A DNA stretch of 64,000 nucleotides from Akanthomyces muscarius. Taxonomy: Eukaryota > Ascomycota > Sordariomycetes > Hypocreales > Cordycipitaceae. The stretch covers positions 2,728,001-2,792,000 of the forward strand of contig NC_079244.1 of assembly GCF_028009165.1 (NCBI RefSeq). Direction: 5' to 3'. Positions 57,455-64,000 of this stretch are shown here, piece after piece. Each line of letters opens with the position of its first letter. Position 1 is the first letter of the stretch. The notes beneath the pieces are model-generated. The model was not told where the DNA came from. It ran no database searches and worked only from the letters and a program-made list of their open reading frames with translations. The translations under genes and the position numbers were made by a program.

Positions 57455-59603
57455 TTATTGCTTGCCAACGAGGGGCTCGCCGGCCTTGATCTTGGCCGCG
57501 CCGTACTTCTCCAGACGGATGGCCTGGATAGTGATGAAACCAGAAGTGGCCTGTGGATTGATTGGTTAGCAAACGCTGGGCGGACAAGCAGGTCGCAGAA
57601 GAATCTTACCTCGGGGCTGAAGCCCTCCAGCGAGTCCATGGAGGCTTCCGTCTCCGAGTACAGGTTGCTGCTCTCGCTGAAACGGCTGGTGACGTAGGCG
57701 TTACCCTTGTAAGCCATCAAGTTGACGGTGCCGTTGACGTCCTTTTGCGAGTAAATGACCGAGTTCTCCAGGAACTCGCGCTCGGGGCTAAAGTACATGC
57801 CTGTATGGAGTCAGAATCATGAGAATGTACAGAGTGCGTTTCGTCGCTTACCGTTGTATAGGCACTGGGACCACTCGGTGGTGACGTTGCGGTCACGGAG
57901 TGTGCGGACCTTGGAGTCAAGGACCAGACCCTCGAGATCGATATGGGCGAGGCGGGCGATGGTCAGACCAGGGGTGTCGTAACTAAAAACAGTCAGTATC
58001 CATGCCTTCGCACGTAGTGTGGTCGCTTCGCGGAGAGCAAGGGAGAGTCGCGAGGGAACGGAGGAAGGTGAGGACTAACCAGCCACGGGACTTGAGGCCA
58101 ATGAATCGGGACTCGACGAGATCAACACGGCCGACACCTGAATTCGTCAGTTTTCTGATTGCTTAGAACGGGCCAGTACAATTCTTGACTAACCGTTGTC
58201 ACGGCCAATGTCGTTCAGCTTCTTGAAGATGGTCAGCGAGCCAGTGATGGTCTCGCCGCCAATCTCGAGCTTGACGGGAATACCCTTTTCAAAGGTAATC
58301 GAGAACTCGGTGGGGGTGTTGGGAGCGTCGATGGGATCTGCGCGTACGGTTAGCTCTAGTTCTCGCGCAACGGACTGCTGTTCTTCCACTTACCGACGGT
58401 GCGCATCCACAGCTCCTTGGGAGGAGCCTGCTCAACGCGCTCTAGGATACCAGACTCATACGAAGTGTGGACAAGGTTCTCTGCTCGGGTGTTAGATTGA
58501 TCTGTACTGAGAGCATGAATTTAGCGTACCATCCATAGACCAAGGAGCCTTGGGGGTAGAGGACACAGGAATGTTGTTCTCCTTGGCAAAGTCGAGGAGA
58601 TCTTTACGGCCCCTGTAAAAAGTTAGAGGCTGTTTCTAGTCGAATTGACACAGCGTTTCCAATGCTGTGCTCGAGGGGCACTGACTGGAAGCGGTCGAAG
58701 AACTTGGGCTCTCTCCAGGGCGCAATAATGGAGAGGGAGGGGTCGCAGGCCTTCCAGGCGAGTTCGAAACGGACTTGGCTGTGCTGTGTAAGTAGTCTGC
58801 ATCGCTTGCTTTGAATTATGCATATCTTACTCATTTCCCTTGCCAGTCTGGAGAAACAGTTAGCTATTATTCTCTATACAGGTCAAAGCCAAAGAATGGC
58901 GGTGCCGCCACATGTGGGCCGAGCTGTAGGGAGGGGTAGCACGTACGCAGCCGTGGCTGAGAATGCTGCAGTTGTACTTCTTGGCGGCGCGAACCTGAGC
59001 GCGAGCGATACAGGGACGGGCAAGCGAGGTGCCCAGCAGGTAGCGGTCTTCGTAGATGGCGTTGCCTGCGGTCCCGAGGTCAGATAAGAGAAGAGGGCGG
59101 GGGGGGCCGGAGCTTGGTGGGGGTGGTGCGTACACTGAATGGCGCGGAAGACGAACTCGTCGACGAATTCCTGCTGCAGGTTGTCAATCACCATGCGCTC
59201 GGCGCCGAGGGCCAGAGCCTTCTTCTCGACGGCCTCGTAGTCCTCGTCCTGGCCGACATCTGCAAGGAAGCACTGCGCGGGTCAATATACATGTTTCGAA
59301 GCGGTGTGTGGCGGATGAGACATACGACGACGGTGTAGCCCTAAGCAATCGTTAGCACCTTGAGAGAAAAGATTTCGGTAGTCGCAAAGGAGAAGAAAAG
59401 TTTACCTCGAGAATGAGCCACTTGAGAATTGTCGAGGTATCGAGACCTGTAGAGCGTGATTGTTAATGGTGCGAGGCCAGCTAGGTACAACGAATGCGAT
59501 AAGGCGCACCTCCAGAGTAGGCACTGTCCGCGAGTCAAGTTAGCCAATTGGGTCAATGAGCAGGAGACGGGGATCCGTACAGGCAGACACGCTTGTCAGA
59601 CAT
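57455..59603 (-). CDS. arg1: Argininosuccinate synthase ARG1, 15 exons including three microexons
   Basis: Exons: 59603-59581, 59523-59510 (14 nt), 59446-59406, 59340-59326 (15 nt), 59272-59134, 59065-58947, 58847-58831 (17 nt), 58778-58686, 58612-58530, 58480-58394, 58337-58194, 58137-58080, 57982-57854, 57800-57610, 57550-57455. Together they give about 416 aa, the normal family length. The spliced protein reads [16 protein letters not shown] (PP-loop ATP site), [49 protein letters not shown] and [14 protein letters not shown]. The enzyme joins citrulline and aspartate using ATP to make argininosuccinate in the cytosol, in arginine synthesis. Four introns cut the first 50 codons. Each microexon is bounded by GT/AG sites, and skipping any one would break the reading frame or delete catalytic residues. 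A Gcn4/CPC1-type site lies 203 nt upstream. Confidence 0.95.
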
Positions 59604-60782
59604 TGTGATGATGCTTTCCGGGTGATGAAAGAATGTGCAGTTGTTGACGTGATTACTGTCGTGCGTTTGTTTGGGAAGAGAAAAAAAAAGAGAGATTTAT
59701 GTGAGTTGCAGCCGCTATCGGAGGGGTGGCTCGGTTGAATTTATGACTAGCTGGCTGCGAGTGAGATCCGATCCAGCGCTAGAATCATGGGGCTCTACCA
59801 GTATGTGACTCACTGATACAGTGATATCAGCAGAGGCGCCTCCAACGAGCGCAAAGCCGTAGCTAAGCTTCGATATCTTCATCTTTTAATTAAAAACGGT
59901 CCCGTCTCCTCATCCCCACCATTTCATTGCATGGTCATGGTCATTTTCTCGTTCCGTATTAATATCTATTGAAACTCAGGCGCGATTATGGATAGGCTGC
60001 ATGTGTTGGCGTTGGGGGTGGAGTATCTGCAGTCAATTAGCAGCTCACCTGCATCACTGGCTCCAAAGCAGAGTGTACCTGAGTGTACCAATACAGCAGA
60101 AGAAACACACCTTCATCCTAACACGAGCTTGTGGATAAAGAATACCGCAATGACCATTGAATATTCTGTTACGCCGCACAGATCCTGCAGCAGTCGCCTC
60201 TTCGCAGCCAGTCTTTGTCAGCTGTGCCGTTGCGCGAGACGGTGAAAGAAAGTTTTCAAAAGGCGGTATATCCTCCGAGCTTCGCTTCGCATCCGTCAAA
60301 ACCCTCCGGTTGTGCAGCCAGGCGGTCAAACAAACGAGGTGTCAGCGTCGCTGTCATAATGTCATGTCTCGGACAAGGCCTGCCGTTGGACGACAAATAT
60401 GATTACTTGCTCACAAATGCATTGACGCAGCCGTGATTATACAAAGTGTGTAATAGAATGAGTTTAATGACCAAGAGACACCCGCCGAAAGTATGTAGGA
60501 TGCAGATGAGTTCCTCGGCACAAGTGCACTCGAATCTTATTTCTGCTCAAATCATTATACCATATACGAAAATGCAAAAAAGAAAGGATCCCTACAAAAT
60601 AAACGAAGAAGAGGTTGCATGATACCACAGAGCTCTTCTCCACCGTGCGCAAAAATGTTTCATATCTGTTGTCCTCTTTTTGTTACATTCTTGACCCATG
60701 CCACTACTTTCACCTGCTCCTCGACTGTGTAAAGAAAGCTACTCCTCTTCGAACGAAGCGAAAAACCAGAACCAAAAGTCAA
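59604..60782. other. ARG1 promoter and NUP84 3' flank
   Basis: 1.2 kb without a coding frame I can support. It contains the TGACTCA site upstream of ARG1. Confidence 0.6.
59806..59812. promoter_or_regulatory. Gcn4/CPC1-type site TGACTCA upstream of ARG1
   Basis: TGACTCA within the perfect palindrome GTGACTCAC, 203 nt before the ARG1 start codon. It is the canonical binding site of the bZIP activator Gcn4/CPC1/CpcA, which induces arginine genes during amino-acid starvation. Confidence 0.7.
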
Positions 60783-63643
60783 CTAAGACTTGACGGACCA
60801 AATGTCGCGCGACCATCCCATCTCCCGCAGCTTCTTGCTGCCGGCCCCGGTCGTGCGCTTCTCGCCCGTGGCAACGGCCAGCGCCTTGCTGCACGCTGCC
60901 AGTGCCTCGACGAGCTCCGTCATGCGCTTCGTCGTCGAGAAGAGCGACGTCAGGTCGGAGCTGCGCTCCGCCACCACCGTTGCCAGTTCCATGCTCTCGA
61001 GCAGGTTGTCGCGTGACAGGCCGGTGCCGGCAAAGTGCAGTGCGCTGACGTAGGCCAGAATCGTCTCGGGGAGATACTCGCGACGAATTTTGCTCAGCTC
61101 CTCATCGCCGTCTATTTGATTGTCAGTCCATGCTGTCAGCCTCTTGCCAGAGGACGTGGTCTTACCAGCAATGCTAGCAACGAGCCATCCCTTCAACAGT
61201 GGCTGCATGTTTTCTTTAGCAGCCTTAATGCCATCGCCAACACCAGCCCAGAATTTGCGGTTCGTAGCCGGCATCCTGTTGCATGTTAGTATACGCCGTC
61301 ATCGGTAGTGTGCGGGATACGTACTCGGCCGAAAGAATCACCAGCGATGCTATCGTCTCCAGGCTGTCCAGCGCTGCAACAATCGCCTCCAGATCGCGGA
61401 AGTTGCGGGCGTCAGAAACAACTTGCTCTGGCTTCTCGTCGAGGATGTTGCTCCTCTCCAATTGGTCCTCCCAAAATCGCACATCCTCAATCTGCGGTGC
61501 CTCCGATTCGTCCTGCTCCATTATCCTACGGAGCATGTCACTGAACGGAACGCGCCGCATGAGCTGTCTTGCAGCGTTAAGATGCATGTGTGCTGTTGTG
61601 GTTAGCAAATTCCCTTCAAGTCATGAGAATTGGTGTCTTACTAAGGAAATATTTGTACGCCTTGGTACCCATGGAAAAGACCTTGGGCCACTTTTCGTGT
61701 ACGAGCGCCAACCATTCAATGGAGCGAATGAGGCGCTCATCCTTGGATTCAATCGCATCCTCTTCCTCGCCAAAGAAATCAGCCTTGATCGCGCGTCCTT
61801 GGCGTGATGACGGGCGGCCTGCTTCGACAATTCTGAAGCGAATCTCGGGTGGTGGTTGGTGGGCTAGTTCAGCGTCGAAAGTGAGCTCGTAATACATGAG
61901 ATTGGCTTGCTCCTCAACAAATTGCAAAACATCAATGCCGGCCTTCTTGACCAGCTTGAGTTGTATCAGACGCTGGTTGTGATCGTCTTCGTGGATCAAG
62001 TTTTGGGAGAGAATCTTGTAGCATCGAGGGGCTTCCACAATAGAGCAGTAGAGAGGGATGAGCTCTTGTAGGCTGGCCCGGCGCAGGTACTCAGCGTACG
62101 CTCCAACGATACACTCTTGCGTAAAACGCCAGTTTGGGGGATGCTTTTCTGTTTGTATGTTGTCCTCGGCATCTTGTTGCTCCATCAGGAGCTGAAGGAT
62201 ATAGACGTGCGTGACGATCCGAAGGCCATCGTGCTGTTCCAGAGAAAAGTATTTATACTCGGCAAGGTCCTCGCCGACCATTACTGCCGCAAAGCTTCGG
62301 GTAGGGTTGCTGAGCTCGATCAGAAGGCCCTGCTCAAATAGATGATGAGCCGTATCGTTGGCAATGTAAGACGCTTGCAGGGCCTTGAGCGGTTGCTGGG
62401 CCTCATCCTTGATGGCAGGCTTCAATTCCAGCGATCGCATGAGTCTCTTCTCGACTGCGTCGTTGCCATAAAACTGCACGGCATCAAACACTGAGAAGGA
62501 CTGGGTCAGGTTGGAGGCCACATCGGGAGGGCACTTTCCAAGGATGAAACTGTCCAGCTGGGTCCGTAGCAAGGCGTTGTAATGCGCGTAGAGGTAGTCG
62601 TCCCAACTCTTCGCTACGGCTTCGACACTGTTTACGTCGCCGGAGAGAATTCCATAGACGGCGCGCTCATGCTGGTCGGAACCACGGTTACGAGCGAGGG
62701 CATAGCACATGCGGCGCCACAGCGCCAAAGATTCCGGAGCGGCATCAACCTTGTCTTGGTTCTCATCTGAGAACAGAATGGCAGACATGGAAATGGCCCT
62801 CCACATTTCAGTGCGCTCCTGGCACCAGTCGCTGATTTCTTCCAGGCTATTTCCTCGTCGCAAGTGCTCAAAGCAGCCCAACCAAATTGCTCGCTCAAAG
62901 TACTCGTCTTGTGGTTCCAGCTTTCGATCTTGGCGAGTCACGGCATCGGGGTCAAGGTTCGTAACCAGGGGCGCACCATCCGAGTTGGTGTGTGATTCGG
63001 CAATGCTGGGTGTTTGCCGCTCAAGCAGGTGAGGCCAGCCCGTCATACTCTTGCGCAGCTTGATCTTGGATCGTGTGTGTAGCCAGCCGTGCGCAATGAC
63101 ATCTCCGCGGTCTGCATTCCTTTGCAGGTCCTCTACCATGGTATCGAGGTCTGGGCCGCTGGCAGCACTCGCCTGCAGCCATTGGAGAACGGCGTGGCGT
63201 TCTTTGGCGACCGGGTTGCGTCGTAGGAAGTCTAGTAGCAAGTCTCCCGAGTCGTTGATGTGTTGTCCTTCGTCAAAGGGGTTCGCTCTTGAGGCGGCAT
63301 GTCGGAGAGGAAGGAGGCGTCGAATGAGATCCCACGTTTCTAACTCTCCCTCTAGGCGCTTTGTCTCCTCGGCGCTGAGGGCAGAACCAGCCTCCGAGGT
63401 CTCATCTGCATCCACGTCCATGTCATCGTGGTTGGCGCCAACGCGTTTCGTCCGACTGTTCGTTAGCCTTTGATAGGCATTTTCGTAGTATCTACTTGGC
63501 AGTTGCAGTAGTCGTTCCTTTTTCTCCGCTGGCGTTATGTACGATGATAGGCAGTCGTCAAGCGCGTTGGCGAATTCTTCCACCTCCGGACCCGCCTCAA
63601 CAGGGCCCGTGTATCGAGTCATCTTCCTATCCCAGTTCGCCAT
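60783..63643 (-). CDS. nup84: Nucleoporin Nup84/Nup107
   Basis: Four exons, 63643-61642, 61592-61325, 61275-61166 and 61111-60783, give about 902 aa. The protein is all-helical in appearance. Family blocks include WDLIRRLLPLRHAA, QDEYFERAIWLGCFEHLRRG, DDYLYAHYNALLRTQLD and, near the end, YLPETILAYVSALHFAGTGLSRDNLLESMELATVVAE, which is diagnostic for Nup107. It is a scaffold subunit of the Y-shaped Nup84/Nup107-160 complex of the nuclear pore. The third exon begins with the G that completes a Glu codon split at the GTACGT donor, giving SAEMPATNRKFW. The length is close to that of other filamentous ascomycetes. The start MANWDRK is the first in-frame ATG near a conserved N-terminus. Confidence 0.95.
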
Positions 63644-64000
63644 GGTGTATCATGTGCTGGCCGCGTGTTCGATAACTGCAATGCGTCGTCGTGACGCCAG
63701 CGCAACGTTGCTGGCGGCCCTGGGGCCTGCTGCGCAGAGCTTGGCGGAGCTTGCTGATTTGTCGGGATGCAGGGACAAATAGCGTGCGGTTTAGAAGCTG
63801 CGCCTGTCAGGTCGCTAATTGCGGACCTGTAAATCTGTCGAGAACAAAGCCTCGTCACTCGATGCGCCGCTGCGGTAGTCCGTGGGTGAAGCCTTTTGCA
63901 AGCAGAGTCTTGGATTTGTTGCTCTGCATGGGACAATCTTTTGGGCGCGCAGCACTTCGAGCTAGGCGCTGGCGGGTCGCTGGCGGGTGGGTACGGCAGC
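63644..64000. other. Upstream region of NUP84 (window end)
   Basis: Promoter-like sequence up to the window edge. No gene seen. Confidence 0.6.

Overview
The window is nuclear DNA of a filamentous ascomycete. It carries short introns with CTAAC-type branch points, a velvet regulator (VeA), an SPT23/MGA2-type membrane-tethered transcription factor and fungus-specific mitochondrial proteins. The protein sequences suggest Pezizomycotina, probably Sordariomycetes and perhaps Hypocreales; the order is inferred, not demonstrated. I see no prokaryotic operon, CRISPR array, intact transposon or rRNA gene, and no convincing tRNA.

Layout, left to right. 1-5.3 kb holds no gene I can support. 5.3-8.9 kb holds veA behind a long pyrimidine-rich leader. 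8.9-15.2 kb, minus strand, holds a full-length ABCC transporter (11 exons) and a macro-domain protein. 16.2-17.6 kb holds a low-complexity, probably nuclear protein with a KEN motif. 18.3-22.6 kb is the MGA2/SPT23 homologue. A 3.4 kb gene-free stretch follows, then a Na+/H+ antiporter (26-27.9 kb), RNase H1 (29.5-30.8 kb) and the tRNA adenosine deaminase subunit TAD3 (31.6-32.9 kb). After another gene-poor stretch come PFK-2/FBPase-2 (37.7-39.8 kb) and the divergent pair SOF1/RPB3 (40.6-43.6 kb). The divergent mitochondrial pair DIC1/MSF1 lies at 44.2-47.7 kb. A small Cys-rich ORF, calcipressin, the respiratory-growth protein RRG9, an amino-acid permease, argininosuccinate synthase (ARG1) and the nucleoporin NUP84/Nup107 fill 50-63.6 kb.

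Most genes are conserved housekeeping genes that do not form one pathway. There is a loose mitochondrial theme (DIC1, MSF1, RRG9 and possibly a mitochondrial RNase H1 isoform) and an amino-acid theme (permease next to ARG1, with a perfect Gcn4/CPC1-type site upstream of ARG1). Exon models were built by eye from GT/AG sites, branch points, reading phase and protein continuity. Coordinates are good to a few bases.

I did not find a new multi-gene system. The most unusual structures are at the gene-architecture level. DIC1 requires a 5-nt microexon that completes its carrier signature. ARG1 carries three microexons (14, 15 and 17 nt), one of which splits the ATP-binding loop. RNase H1 is preceded by a 68-codon in-frame extension with no acidic residue, consistent with dual nuclear/mitochondrial targeting. 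A perfect CCAAT palindrome lies between the two divergent mitochondrial genes.
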